64,000 nt of DNA from Ardenticatenaceae bacterium (GCA_030065875.1 JASJCR010000017.1:1-64000); one strand, 5' to 3'; numbered from the stretch's first letter, positions 28,744 through 38,279 are shown. Notes: generated by a model from the sequence alone, not told the origin. Program-made: numbers and translations.

Positions 28744-29720
28744 TCTTCATCGCGGCGAATCCGACGTGCTCCAAAACTGCCAAATAATTGCTCCATCATG
28801 CCGCGATTTTCAATTTTGGGCGATTTTTGCTCCTGCCAATCGTTGGTTTTACGATCGTGAAGCCACTGCTCTCGCTGGATGTTGAGTTCGGTCATCAAAG
28901 CCGCTAATGTTTCTTGATCTCCATTTTGTACCCACCGCCTCATTTCAAGCAGGTACTCCACAATGGTGTCTAGCCAGTGAATGGCGGCCGCTTTGTTTTG
29001 AAAGGCCATGTGTGCCAAATCTTCTTCACTGCCCAGGGGATTGGTGGCAATGGTAAATGTCTGGTTGGCCATCCGCCGCATATCTTGCCAGCCGGTCGCG
29101 CTGGTTAATGCTCGGAAGTATGCTGCTCCCAACAATCCGGGGAGCGTTTCGAGCGCCTGGGCGTAAATATCAAACTCTTCCATATCGACGTAAAAAGATT
29201 CCGCGCCTAAAATCCGGCCGATCTGCTCGACCGTTTGCACCGCCCCTTCATCTACTTTGGGTCCTGGCATCAGGCACATCACGCTGTTGGCAAAGAGTTC
29301 GGCTGTGGCCGCTTCCGGGCCGGGGCGCAAATCTTTAGCGCCATCCACGTTCAATATCGGCATGGCGCTCACGTAATGGCCGGTTGATAAATGGGCATTC
29401 ACCCATTTCTGCACCGGTTTTTTTAACGGACTAAAATCAATAATGACCGCATGTTCCTGAATCCCCCGAGACAGCGCCACAATTGTCTCTTCCATTTCGG
29501 CAAAAGGCAGGGAAATGAAGATAATGTCACCTTCAGATACGGCGCTAACCAAATTCATCACCGCTCGATCAATCGCCCCACTCTCTTTTGCAACCTTCAG
29601 CGCCTCGCGGTTGCGATCGTGCCCCACGATTTGCAAATCAGGGAGCTTTTGTTTAAACCGCAAACCAATCGAAGCGCCCTGCTTGTTTAATCCGATAATC
29701 GAAATGGTTTTGACTTTCAT
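28740..29720 (-). CDS. Prephenate dehydrogenase-like NAD-binding protein
   Basis: 326 aa. An N-terminal Rossmann fold (SIIGLNKQGASIGLRF, with the dinucleotide loop degenerate relative to GxGxxG), then the helical half typical of the TyrA family (LGAAYFRALTSATGW, a clear TyrA-like motif, then NQTFTIATNP). The His-Pro-Met segment that carries the catalytic histidine in prephenate dehydrogenases is SAMPILN here, so activity on prephenate is doubtful. Coupled to a glycosyltransferase rather than to aromatic amino-acid genes. Family membership is secure; the reaction is not. Confidence 0.75.
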   Translation of the reverse strand: MKVKTISIIGLNKQGASIGLRFKQKLPDLQIVGHDRNREALKVAKESGAIDRAVMNLVSAVSEGDIIFISLPFAEMEETIVALSRGIQEHAVIIDFSPLKKPVQKWVNAHLSTGHYVSAMPILNVDGAKDLRPGPEAATAELFANSVMCLMPGPKVDEGAVQTVEQIGRILGAESFYVDMEEFDIYAQALETLPGLLGAAYFRALTSATGWQDMRRMANQTFTIATNPLGSEEDLAHMAFQNKAAAIHWLDTIVEYLLEMRRWVQNGDQETLAALMTELNIQREQWLHDRKTNDWQEQKSPKIENRGMMEQLFGSFGARRIRRDED

Positions 29721-29805
29721 ACTGTTTCTCTTTAATGTTGTTTGGCGGTCAAAAAATCCGCATTTTTTGTTTCTAATCTGATCTGAACAGCGCGCCGTCT
29801 CATCC

Positions 29806-30339
29806 TTAACTCAAATCATCCGCCCATTGAAGGCGGGCAAGCAGTTTCTCATCTTCAGAGCGGCTTTCCGGATTTGGTAATTGATCCTGATGGCGTTTGA
29901 TAAAGGTGCAAAGGCGAGGATCCGATTCAACGGATTGAACCATTTCCGCACCCCACAGGGGATGCTGCTCGCGCACCACAAAAGGTTTTTCCCACCATCG
30001 GGCCTGGTGGAGCGGCCGGTTTCCCCACCGGCTGGACATCGTCGGCCACAATTTGCGCCCGAGCACGATCCAGCTGCGCTCAATCAAATTTACTTTTAAA
30101 CGTGTTTTTCCGATATCATGCAGCAGCGCGGCGCGTAACAAGGCGATATCCTGAACCCCGCTCTCTTTTAATCGCCGCCACACCCGAAAACTGTGCTGCT
30201 GATCGTTACTTGAGAATTTTTGAAAGAGCTGCCATTGAGATGGGGTCAGCTGTTGGCGAATAATCGTTTTTTGATCGCCGGAGAGTGCACCAGCTGAAAT
30301 CCCCTGCCAAAATTGCTGAATGCGGTAACGGAATCCCAT
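29806..30339 (-). CDS. HD domain protein
   Basis: 177 aa. HD-type metal phosphohydrolase fold: His49 in QQHSFRVWRRL, then ALLHDIGKTR (His74-Asp75), and later HPLWGAEM and a final Asp in LQWADDLS. The arrangement fits the short stand-alone HD proteins that hydrolyse nucleotides. The substrate is unknown. 85 bases after it in transcription begins nothing else; the M50 gene upstream ends 25 bases before, so the two may be co-transcribed. Confidence 0.8.
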   Translation of the reverse strand: MGFRYRIQQFWQGISAGALSGDQKTIIRQQLTPSQWQLFQKFSSNDQQHSFRVWRRLKESGVQDIALLRAALLHDIGKTRLKVNLIERSWIVLGRKLWPTMSSRWGNRPLHQARWWEKPFVVREQHPLWGAEMVQSVESDPRLCTFIKRHQDQLPNPESRSEDEKLLARLQWADDLS

Positions 30340-30364
30340 AAACCCAAATTTAAACTTGTGCTAG

Positions 30365-31027
30365 CTATAAAATCCCCGGTCCCATGAGCAGGGATGCCAG
30401 CTGAAAGGCCCAGCCAAAAACATTGCCAACGACATTAATATTGATGGCCGGGAGCAGGAAAAAGACCGCTAAAAAAATTATCATGCCGTATTGACGCAAA
30501 GGCATTAGCCGATAGGCCAATTCTCCGGGCAAAATACCCAGCAAAATGGTGAATCCATCCAGGGGTGGAACCGGCAGCAAATTAAAGAACAGCAAAATAC
30601 AGTTTAACCAAACGCCCCAAAAAACGAGGTTGACAAATATTTGGGGTATCTCCCCAAAGGCCATTATCAGGCCACGGCCGAGCAGGGCGAACATAAAGGC
30701 CATCAGCAAATTGGCCAACGGACCGACTACGGCCACGAGGGCATGCCCCAGGCGGGGGTTGCCTCGAAAATTTCCGGGATTGACCGGAGTTGTCGCCCAA
30801 CCAAAGCCGAAAATAGCCAGCAAAATAAAGCCGAGACGATCGATGTGGGGAAAAGGGTTTAGGGTAATCCGGCCGTAGCGGCGCGGGGTATCGTCGCCCA
30901 AGCGATCCGCCATCAGCGCGTGGGCAAATTCATGGTAGGCAAACGCGAAGAAGCCGACCAGCAAGAAGGCGGCGTAAGCGGCCACATCAAAACGGCCGTT
31001 TTGCATAAAAAGCTGAAAAATACCCAT
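30365..31027 (-). CDS. Site-2 protease family (M50) membrane protease
   Basis: 220 aa, about six membrane helices. The zinc site HEFAH is at residues 32-36 and the third-ligand motif NLLPVPPLDG near 150. The compact form without a PDZ domain matches the M50B 'site-2 protease family' proteins that cut membrane proteins such as anti-sigma factors. The substrate is unknown; no anti-sigma gene is near. Confidence 0.88.
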   Translation of the reverse strand: MGIFQLFMQNGRFDVAAYAAFLLVGFFAFAYHEFAHALMADRLGDDTPRRYGRITLNPFPHIDRLGFILLAIFGFGWATTPVNPGNFRGNPRLGHALVAVVGPLANLLMAFMFALLGRGLIMAFGEIPQIFVNLVFWGVWLNCILLFFNLLPVPPLDGFTILLGILPGELAYRLMPLRQYGMIIFLAVFFLLPAININVVGNVFGWAFQLASLLMGPGIL

Positions 31028-31169
31028 AAACGATTATGTCAACCTAACAATAGAATAATGCATTATAGCTCAAATTACCATTTAACAATTAGTAATTAGT
31101 AATTAACTATTGGGAAATGCTAATTGTTTAGACGTTGATCAATCTTTACGACTTACGGCTACAAATGGA

Positions 31170-31175
31170 TATAAT
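31170..31175 (+). promoter_or_regulatory. -10 box of the DUF951 gene
   Basis: Perfect TATAAT 26 bases before the likely start at 31202. The -35 is weak. Confidence 0.4.
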
Positions 31176-31201
31176 TACCCGATCTTAATTTAAGGGAGAG
31201 T

Positions 31202-31444
31202 GTGCCAGATATTCTGATGAAACCAACACCACCGATGATTGACATAGACGATATCGTTCGTTTGAGAAAGGCACATCCGTGTGGCAGCGTGCTATGGCGG
31301 GTCACGCGGGTAGGGGTTGATATCGGATTGGTTTGCTGCACCTGTGGGCGAAAAATCATGCTCCCGCGAAGCAAATTTAATAAACAATTGAAACAAATAG
31401 AGAAGAAAGCCGGGTCAGATCAACCAACGATCTCATCATCCTGA
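31202..31444 (+). CDS. DUF951 domain protein
   Basis: About 80 aa. Residues 14-66 match the DUF951 pattern: DIDDIVRLRKAHPCGS, then VTRVGVDIGLVCCTCGRKIMLPRSKF, with a Cys pair (CCTC) that could bind metal. The start is either GTG at 31202, with AAGGGAGAG just before it, or ATG at 31217; the domain is intact with both. Family function is unknown. The C-terminal tail is polar. Read toward the GT2 gene but separated by 39 bases. Confidence 0.8.
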   Translation: MPDILMKPTPPMIDIDDIVRLRKAHPCGSVLWRVTRVGVDIGLVCCTCGRKIMLPRSKFNKQLKQIEKKAGSDQPTISSS

Positions 31445-31483
31445 CCATTTACCCGTTAGCTTTTCAAATTTCCCAACGGTTCT

Positions 31484-32935
31484 ATGACAACTTTTTTACT
31501 GGTTCTCTACATCCTGGCCCTGTCGGGGTTAGGCGTATTTGGTTTTTTAGGGTACATCACCCTCTGGTATTACTGGCTCCATCGCGGCGATCCGACCCCA
31601 AACCTCTCACTTCCGGAGGGTGAGGCGCTGCCGATTGTGACCATCCAGCTGCCGGTTTTTAACGAACGATATGTCATCGGCCGTCTGGTGCAGGCCGCCA
31701 CATCCCTGAGCTACCCCAAAGAGAAGCTGGAAATCCAGATTGTGGATGACTCAACTGATGAAACGGCCGCCTTGGCCGAAGAATTGACCACCCATTATCG
31801 CCACCTGGGGTTCAATATCTCCCTGTTTCATCGCTCAAATCGTCAAGGGTTTAAAGCCGGTGCCCTCGCCGCAGCCCTTGAAGAAGCCCAGGGGGAATTT
31901 GTGGCGATTTTTGACGCCGATTTTCAGCCGCAGACGACCTTTCTGCAAAAAACCATTCCCCTTTTTTTGGCTGAGCCGAACCTGGGCATGGTTCAGACCC
32001 GCTGGGGACATCTCAATGATCAGCGCTCACCGCTGACCGCAGCGCAGGCGATCGCCATGGATAAACATTTTATGATCGAGCAAACGGTGCGCCATCGAGC
32101 TGATCTATACCCAAAATTCAACGGAACGGCCGGTATTTGGCGGCGAAGCTGTATTGAAGATGCGGGCGGCTGGCTGGCGGATACCGTTTGTGAAGATTTA
32201 TGTCTCAGCACCAGGGCGGTTTTAAACGGGTGGGATTTTCAATTTTTGCCTGATGTGGTCACCCCTGGTGAGCTTCCAACCAGCATATCCGCCTACAAAA
32301 ACCAGCAGGCACGCTGGGCCAAAGGGTCACTGCAGTGCCTCATCAAATTTGGCTGGCAAATTTTAACCGATCATCAACACAGCTGGATCGCCCGCTTTTA
32401 TGCCCTGTTGACGATGTCCGGCTACCTGGCTCACCCGTTTTTGCTGACGCTCATCTTGCTGCAAATTCCCTTGATGCTGCTCGGTTACCCGCTTTCACCA
32501 AAACTGTTCCTTTTTTCGGTCCTGGGGTTGGGGCAGCCGGTTTTATTTATAATTAGCCAACAATTAATTTATCCGGATTGGCCACAGCGGCTGCGCCATT
32601 TTCCAACCTTGATGTTAATTTCATTGGGGCTAGGGCCCTCCATTACTCGCGCGGTTTTGCAAATTTTTACCAGTTCAACCCACAACTTTGTCCGCACCCC
32701 CAAAGGGGAAGAAGCGGCCGTCAGACAAGCCCGACAGACAGGTACCCTCAGAAGGCATCTGGATGGATATCGTTTTCCATTTGATCCAATTGTCACCGCA
32801 GAGTTATTTCTGGCCGCCTATGGCGCGATCGGTTTATGGATGGCTGTTTCACAGGGAATTTACGGACCAATTTTTCTTTTATCTTTTTGTTTCATCGGTT
32901 TTTCATACGCTTCTTATTTATCTTTGAGTGAATAA
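31484..32935 (+). CDS. Membrane glycosyltransferase family 2 (cellulose-synthase-like)
   Basis: 483 aa. One N-terminal membrane helix, a GT-A domain with VDDSTDETAAL (near 90), FDADFQPQ (DxD, near 148), the QTRWGHLND motif and QQARWAKGSL (the QxxRW motif, near 274), then ~5 C-terminal membrane helices. This layout is that of processive or glycolipid-forming GT2 enzymes, such as glucomannan synthase or monoglucosyldiacylglycerol synthase. Product unknown. Followed by the AI-2E exporter gene after 61 bases. Confidence 0.87.
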   Translation: MTTFLLVLYILALSGLGVFGFLGYITLWYYWLHRGDPTPNLSLPEGEALPIVTIQLPVFNERYVIGRLVQAATSLSYPKEKLEIQIVDDSTDETAALAEELTTHYRHLGFNISLFHRSNRQGFKAGALAAALEEAQGEFVAIFDADFQPQTTFLQKTIPLFLAEPNLGMVQTRWGHLNDQRSPLTAAQAIAMDKHFMIEQTVRHRADLYPKFNGTAGIWRRSCIEDAGGWLADTVCEDLCLSTRAVLNGWDFQFLPDVVTPGELPTSISAYKNQQARWAKGSLQCLIKFGWQILTDHQHSWIARFYALLTMSGYLAHPFLLTLILLQIPLMLLGYPLSPKLFLFSVLGLGQPVLFIISQQLIYPDWPQRLRHFPTLMLISLGLGPSITRAVLQIFTSSTHNFVRTPKGEEAAVRQARQTGTLRRHLDGYRFPFDPIVTAELFLAAYGAIGLWMAVSQGIYGPIFLLSFCFIGFSYASYLSLSE

Positions 32936-32996
32936 CGATGTTTAATTCAGCTATAATGGAGGCTGCCAATTTTTTCTCACGGTTTGGAAATACATC

Positions 32997-34238
32997 ATGA
33001 GTGACCATCACGAATATAAAAATCGAACCCGCATGGGCATTTCAACCGATTCAAACCGATCAACGCATTGGAGCCGGACAACCCGGTATTTTGCGTTTAT
33101 CATCTTCCTGGGGTTTTTGATCTGGTTTGGGTACACAATTCGGGAACTTATCGCCCCGCTGATTATTTCTGCCCTGTTGGCTTATGTCCTGAATCCACCC
33201 ATTTCCTACGTCAACAGCCTATCCAAATTACCGCGTGTCTGGGTGGTGACCCTGGTTTATGCGATCTTGATTTCCCTACTGGGGTTGGCCATCTTTACGC
33301 TTACCCCAGTGGCTATCGAACAAAGCACCCTTTTGGCGGACGAATTCGACATTATTCTCGATGAATTCAGCACGACGGCCGAAACCGAGTTACAAAACCT
33401 GGGCTTAAATTTCAACGTGCAGGAGCTGGTCAATTCAATCGACACTTTTTTCTCCACTACGCTGGGGCCGGATCAAATTTTCCGTTTTGTAACAACCACC
33501 AGTCGAAATTTGGTGTGGATCTTAATCATCATTGTGACCACATTTTACATTTTACAGGATTGGCATCTGCTGCGGGCTTGGCTCTTCAGGCTTGCTCCTC
33601 CCGCTTATCAAGGGGATGTTCGCCGCCTGTATGGTGAAATTAAGGACAAATGGCAAGCGTATCTTTGGGGGCAAATTTTGCTGATGTTGGTCATCGGCAT
33701 TCTGAGTGGGGTAAGTTCGGCCGCCGTAGGGCTTCAAGCGGCGGTGGTTTTGGGGTTAATCGCCGGGATTTTTGATGTGGTCCCCTCGGTTGGACCAGCA
33801 GTAGCCATGGCCATTGCCACCATCGTGGCCTGGTTTCAGGGGCCTCCAGATTTCATTCCGATCTCCACCCCCTGGTATGTTTTGCTGGTTCTGCTGGTTT
33901 TTGTGGCGATTCAAACCATCGAAAATATTTGGCTGCGGCCGCGCATCATGGGGCAAACCCTCAAAATGCACCCGGGAATCGTTTTTGTGGCCGTTATGGG
34001 TGGGTTGGCCATCGGGGGAATCCTCGTTGCCCTTCTAATTGTGCCTTTAATCGGAACAATGGGTATTATAGGTGGATACTTAAGAGCCCGGATGTTTGGT
34101 CTTGATCCGTGGCCCGCAACCATGAGCGATGCTAATTCGTCCGACGATATTTTAGATAACCACCACCATCCAGCAACCGGTGTGCCGGATCCCAAAGACA
34201 AAGAAACCATTCCGGTAACCGAACAAACGCAAGGTTAA
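32997..34238 (+). CDS. AI-2E family transporter
   Basis: 413 aa with about eight membrane helices. N-terminal FLIWFGYTIRELIAPLIISALLAYVLNP, a large polar segment of ~100 residues in the middle (typical for the family), then SVGPAVAMAIATIVAW and ENIWLRPRIMGQTLKMHP near the C-terminus, a family signature. Proteins of this family export small molecules or act as Na+/H+ antiporters; the substrate cannot be inferred. It ends seven bases before the kinase start, so the two are likely co-transcribed. Confidence 0.9.
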   Translation: MSDHHEYKNRTRMGISTDSNRSTHWSRTTRYFAFIIFLGFLIWFGYTIRELIAPLIISALLAYVLNPPISYVNSLSKLPRVWVVTLVYAILISLLGLAIFTLTPVAIEQSTLLADEFDIILDEFSTTAETELQNLGLNFNVQELVNSIDTFFSTTLGPDQIFRFVTTTSRNLVWILIIIVTTFYILQDWHLLRAWLFRLAPPAYQGDVRRLYGEIKDKWQAYLWGQILLMLVIGILSGVSSAAVGLQAAVVLGLIAGIFDVVPSVGPAVAMAIATIVAWFQGPPDFIPISTPWYVLLVLLVFVAIQTIENIWLRPRIMGQTLKMHPGIVFVAVMGGLAIGGILVALLIVPLIGTMGIIGGYLRARMFGLDPWPATMSDANSSDDILDNHHHPATGVPDPKDKETIPVTEQTQG

Positions 34239-34245
34239 CCCGACC

Positions 34246-35889
34246 ATGGAAGATTTGATCGGCGAAAATATCAATAACTTTGAGCTGCAGGAGATCATCG
34301 GTAAAGGCAGCATGGGTATCGTTTACCGCGCCTACCATCCTCAGCTTCAGCGTTATGCGGCCGTCAAAATTCTTCGTCCGGAATGGGTTTATCAAGAGGG
34401 ATCTTACGAACGTTTTCTTCAGGAAGCGCGCACCGCGTCCAGGCTCGATCATCCCCGTATTGTAAACGTCATCAACTTTGGTGAATATGAGCAAAGCTAT
34501 TATCTGATGATGGACTATATCGAGGGACCTAGCCTGCGAGAGCTGCTAGAAGAAAACGAGCAGGGTTTGGCGGTCACCGATGTGGCCCACATTTTCACCC
34601 AAATTAGCGATGTTCTGGGTTTTGCTCACGAGCAAAACATCCTCCATCGGGATCTCAAACCGGACAATATCTTGTTGACTGAAAGCAGCGAGGAAGGCCG
34701 GCCGTACACGGCCATGGTCACCGATTTTGGTCTGGTTAAAATTGCCGACAATAGCTTAACCAATACCAAAGAAGGAACCACCCTGGGGACCCCGGCTTAC
34801 ATGTCGCCGGAGCAGTGTGTAGGGGGATCGCTCGATCATCGCAGTGATTTGTACTCATTTGGGGTGATGCTGTACGAGACGCTGACCGGTCAGCGGCCGT
34901 ATCCCATTCGGGATTTATTTGATGCGGTGCGTTTTCACACCAGCGGCAACTTTGTACCTCCTCGGGCGCACGTTCCTTCAATCCCCCTGCAGCTAAACGC
35001 TTTGGTGCGGCAGCTCATGTCACCGGCCATTGAAAAACGGCCGGAAAGTGCCCAAGTTATCAAGGAGAAGCTGATCAAGTTTCTTCCGGAGGAATTGAAG
35101 CCGGATCTCAGCTCTTCTCAAATCATTCATCGCATCCAAAGCAAAATCCAGCTGACCAGCCGCACCAAACAAACCGACTTCCTCTCCGCAGGTTCAAGGG
35201 ATACCACCAAAGACGTGAGCAAACCGCTCCCTTACTGTATTGTGGTGACCTACAAAGGGAATGTAACCCGAGTTTATCCCCCTCTTGTAGATGGGGAGAA
35301 ATTAACGGTCGGCCGTCTTTCAAGCGTGGATATCATTTTAGACAGCCCGGAACGATATGTATCCAAACAACATTGTCACATTGAAGTTAAAGACGGCAAG
35401 GTTTGGGTTTTCGATTTGAAAAGCACCAACGGCACGTATATAGGGAATCTGCGCCTTCAGGCGGAATCGTTAACCGAATGGAAAGACGACGAAACGATCA
35501 ACTTGGGCTCTTTTAAATTGTCGCTGCAGTATCAGGGGCCGAAGCGGATGGCATCACAGGAAATTGAAAACAGCGATCAATCAACCGTCATCCACAACAT
35601 GTTTAACGTGATTTGTGAGGGGGGAATGCCCAGCCGGCTGCCGCTGTTGGCCAAACCAATCATCATCGGCCGGTTGCCCGATTGTGATATGGTGCTGAGC
35701 AACACGCGCGTCTCCAAACGTCACTGCCGCATCGAACTGCTCACCAACGAGGCGGTCGAAATAACCGACCTCAACAGCACCAACGGTACATTTTTACACA
35801 ACCGACGCCTCCCGCCGAATCAACCGATTGTCTGGGAAGTCGACACGCCGCTGCGCGTCGGGGATTACCACGTTTACCTGGAAAGATAA
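34246..35889 (+). CDS. Ser/Thr protein kinase with two FHA domains
   Basis: 547 aa. Kinase domain 10-275: glycine loop IGKGSMGIVY, Lys41 in AAVKIL, HRDLKPDN (Asp136), DFG (160-162) and GTPAYMSPEQ. Two FHA domains follow: ~335-410 (TVGRLSSVDIIL, SKQHCHIE, STNGTYIGN) and ~465-540 (IIGRLPDCDMVL, SKRHCRIE, NSTNGTFLHN). FHA domains bind phosphothreonine, so substrates or the kinase itself may be recruited after phosphorylation. No membrane segment or PASTA repeats. All catalytic residues are present. The PP2C at 11.5 kb could be the opposing phosphatase. Confidence 0.95.
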   Translation: MEDLIGENINNFELQEIIGKGSMGIVYRAYHPQLQRYAAVKILRPEWVYQEGSYERFLQEARTASRLDHPRIVNVINFGEYEQSYYLMMDYIEGPSLRELLEENEQGLAVTDVAHIFTQISDVLGFAHEQNILHRDLKPDNILLTESSEEGRPYTAMVTDFGLVKIADNSLTNTKEGTTLGTPAYMSPEQCVGGSLDHRSDLYSFGVMLYETLTGQRPYPIRDLFDAVRFHTSGNFVPPRAHVPSIPLQLNALVRQLMSPAIEKRPESAQVIKEKLIKFLPEELKPDLSSSQIIHRIQSKIQLTSRTKQTDFLSAGSRDTTKDVSKPLPYCIVVTYKGNVTRVYPPLVDGEKLTVGRLSSVDIILDSPERYVSKQHCHIEVKDGKVWVFDLKSTNGTYIGNLRLQAESLTEWKDDETINLGSFKLSLQYQGPKRMASQEIENSDQSTVIHNMFNVICEGGMPSRLPLLAKPIIIGRLPDCDMVLSNTRVSKRHCRIELLTNEAVEITDLNSTNGTFLHNRRLPPNQPIVWEVDTPLRVGDYHVYLER

Positions 35890-35921
35890 GGGAAAATGGA
35901 GCTTACCCCATAAACTAAAAG

Positions 35922-35949
35922 TCACCTCTGAGAAATTCTTCCTCAGAGG
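35922..35949. terminator. Hairpin between convergent kinase and greA genes
   Basis: ACCTCTGAG pairs with CTCAGAGGT across a ~9-nt loop. On the minus strand it is followed by GACTTTTAG. It could serve both convergent genes. Confidence 0.5.
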
Positions 35950-36006
35950 TAACGGGGGTATTCATCGGCGATGATATAAATTTTAGCGGTCAATCAGGTG
36001 ATGAGA

Positions 36007-36492
36007 TTAATATTGAATCTTTTTGATTTTGAAGGCGATCTCTCCGCGAGGAGCCATAATGGTGACTTTTTGGCCTTTTTTCTTGCCTAGAAGTTCCCGA
36101 CCAAGAGGACTTTCGTTGGAAATACGCCCTTCTACCGGATCGGCTTCGGCCGCACCCACCAAATGGTAGGTTTCATCATCGTCAAACCCTTCCTCAACGA
36201 TGGTTACTTTTGCGCCAATGCTAATGCGGCTTTTATCGACCTCGACCTCACTGATGAGCTGATAATCGCTCAAAATCGACTCCAGCTCCTGGATGCGCCC
36301 TTCCAAAAATGACTGCTCATTTCGGGCCGCTTCCAATTCCGCATTGTCGATAAAATCGTCATCCTGACCGTCTTCCAACGCGCGGTGCAGACGCTCAGCA
36401 AGACGTTCCCGCCCCTCAGTGCGATGTTTTTCCAATTCTGCTCTTAATCGTTCCAGACCGTCTTCGGTCAACATGTACGGTTTTTTAACCAT
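36007..36492 (-). CDS. greA: Transcription elongation factor GreA
   Basis: 161 aa. Rescues backtracked RNA polymerase through its coiled-coil. N-terminal coiled-coil with MLTEDGLERLRAELE and the tip DDDFIDNAELEAARNEQ, where the two acidic catalytic residues are Asp (the second is Glu in E. coli). C-terminal FKBP-like domain: SPLGRELLGKKKGQKVTIMAP. Standard length. Divergent from nothing: the gap upstream is long. Confidence 0.95.
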   Translation of the reverse strand: MVKKPYMLTEDGLERLRAELEKHRTEGRERLAERLHRALEDGQDDDFIDNAELEAARNEQSFLEGRIQELESILSDYQLISEVEVDKSRISIGAKVTIVEEGFDDDETYHLVGAAEADPVEGRISNESPLGRELLGKKKGQKVTIMAPRGEIAFKIKKIQY

Positions 36493-37010
36493 TTCAACAC
36501 CTCTGTACTGGGTGATTTTTTTATAGATTGACTGTCATTTCTTTTTGCGGCCGTCAGCAACAAGCCTTTAAAGAATTAAAACGCGAAAGGTCGCGTTCTG
36601 TATATTGCACATTTTTATGATTTTTGCTATAGCCCATTATGGTTATTCTACAGCGACTCAAGAGCAACATTTATGAGAAATAGAAATCGTGAAATCTGCA
36701 TGACTCTTATAAACGCCTAAATTTCTTAAACGAAAAAGGGGTGGAAAAGTTGTATGTTTCCATTAAATAGTTTCCTTACCGGAGTGTCCCTCGTGCTTCA
36801 AGAAACGCGGGCTTTCTCATCCGCCCTTATATGCACATTTCAACCATTCACAACAGATGATTTGTCGAACATCTGTTTTGAAGGCGAGCATTATACCAAA
36901 AATGTGCCAATTGTAAAGATTTGAATGGTCCGTTCATAATTGATGCCGATCATTTTATGAAACGCAAAGAAATTCTCGTTAAACTGCGGGGAAAAAGGAT
37001 TGGAGAGATT
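36493..37010. other. Gap between greA and the carotenoid genes
   Basis: Non-coding. Holds a small AACGCG/CGCGTT hairpin near 36580-36597 and an 8-bp inverted repeat AACAGATG...CATCTGTT (36852-36877) that overlaps a near-LexA sequence CGAACATCTGTTTTG. A TTG-initiated extension of the lycopene cyclase frame reaches 36921 but is not thought to be used. Confidence 0.5.
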
Positions 37011-37814
37011 GTGACTTATTTTGGCTTTCTAGCGCGCTTTGTGTGTATTCCGATACTCTTATTGAGCATTGTGATTTGGGTATCTATACGGCGAGGGGCT
37101 CATCTACCAAATCTTTTTCAAACGTGGCCGGCTAAATGGGTGATCCTGGGGCATATCGTGGTCGCATTTACCTACACAACCCCATGGGATAATTACCTGG
37201 TGGCTACCAACGTGTGGTGGTATGACCCGGAGCTGGTGTCCGGCATCGTCCTGTGGTATGTCCCGCTGGAAGAGTATACTTTTTTCATATTACAGACGAT
37301 CTTAACCGGCTTGTGGGTGGTTTGGTTGATGATGATGCTTCGGCCGCAGATCGAACAAACATCCTTTCAGCCTAATCCCTCTGTTCGCTGGGGGTTAACG
37401 GCCGGCACCGCCATCATCTGGCTGATTTCAACCGTGGTCTTCTTTTCCGGCTGGGAGCCGGCCACCTACCTGACGCTGATTTTAAGCTGGGCCTTAATTC
37501 CGGTTTTAATTCAGTTTGCGTTTGGGGGAGATATTTTGTGGCATTATCGCCGCCTCGCGCTCCTGGGTCTGGCCGTTCCCGCGCTGTATTTAAGCGCAGC
37601 TGATGCCCTGGCCATTTTAGCGGGAACCTGGACAATTAGCCCAGACCAAACCCTGGGCTGGCTGATTGGCGGAATCCTGCCTTTTGAAGAGTTTCTTTTC
37701 TTCCTGGTGACCAACGTGCTCGTCTCTTTTGGAGTCACTTTGGTTATGGCCAGAGCCAGCCACGAACGGGCGGAAAAATTCATGCCCCAGGCCCTGGTGA
37801 TAGAAGGGGCTTGA
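37011..37814 (+). CDS. crtYcd: Lycopene cyclase (fused CrtYc-CrtYd type)
   Basis: About 267 aa from the GTG at 37011, which gives MTYFGFLARFVCIP, the usual start of the family, and has GGAGAGATT before it; the frame is open to TTG 36921. Two repeats of the small cyclase domain are seen: PWDNYLVATNVWWYDP...VPLEEYTFFILQT (first) and ADALAILAGTWTISPDQTLGWLIGGILPFEEFLFF (second), each with a PxE(E) motif in a membrane helix. It would form beta rings on lycopene in the membrane. This heterodimer-derived fusion type is known from Actinobacteria, archaea and some Chloroflexi. Confidence 0.85.
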   Translation: MTYFGFLARFVCIPILLLSIVIWVSIRRGAHLPNLFQTWPAKWVILGHIVVAFTYTTPWDNYLVATNVWWYDPELVSGIVLWYVPLEEYTFFILQTILTGLWVVWLMMMLRPQIEQTSFQPNPSVRWGLTAGTAIIWLISTVVFFSGWEPATYLTLILSWALIPVLIQFAFGGDILWHYRRLALLGLAVPALYLSAADALAILAGTWTISPDQTLGWLIGGILPFEEFLFFLVTNVLVSFGVTLVMARASHERAEKFMPQALVIEGA

Positions 37815-38279
37815 TTTAATTTTAAGTGGATCAAAAACCAAAAATTTAAAAAAACAAAATTTCACGAATGACACGAATTTCCCAGCTTAAACCAGAAAAT
37901 CCTTTTAATTCGTGTCATCCTGATTTTAAAAATTCAGGTGTGATGTATTTAAAGTGAATCACATTGAGTTCATAAATTTCTGTTGACGTTTGATTCAATA
38001 TGATGCTCAATTTTGCGATATTTTCTATACCCGTCGATTAAAACCGACGGCTAAAGGGTTGGTTAGCCCTTAGACCCGCATTTTAATGCGGGGGTGAAGA
38101 GATCTCCCAAATTTCAACACAACCTAAAAAGCCACGGAAGACGAAGATTTTCGCAGAACCTGTCCTGAACACAGCCGAGAGATTAAAGAGAAAAAGCTGG
38201 GTTTATCCGTGATATCCGCGGCTAACTATTTTATAATCAACTCAAATTACTCCCTGAATCATGGCGTTTCTCCGCTTCT
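37815..38279. other. Intergenic region with repeat element copy B
   Basis: Short 'cacgaatgacacgaattt' words (about 37862-37915), then copy B of the hairpin element (37977-38130), then unannotated sequence up to the next start. No gene was accepted. Confidence 0.6.
37977..38130. repeat. Interspersed hairpin element, copy B
   Basis: Matches copy A at 485-671 across almost its whole length, including the CCGTCGATTAAAACCGACGG and CCCGCATTTTAATGCGGG hairpins. It lacks the extra ~22 nt unit of copy A. Direct orientation relative to copy A. Confidence 0.7.

Noticed and set aside
36921-37010. TTG/ATG starts of lycopene cyclase
   Set aside because: GTG 37011 has a good ribosome site and gives the family N-terminus, although ATG 36957 cannot be excluded.
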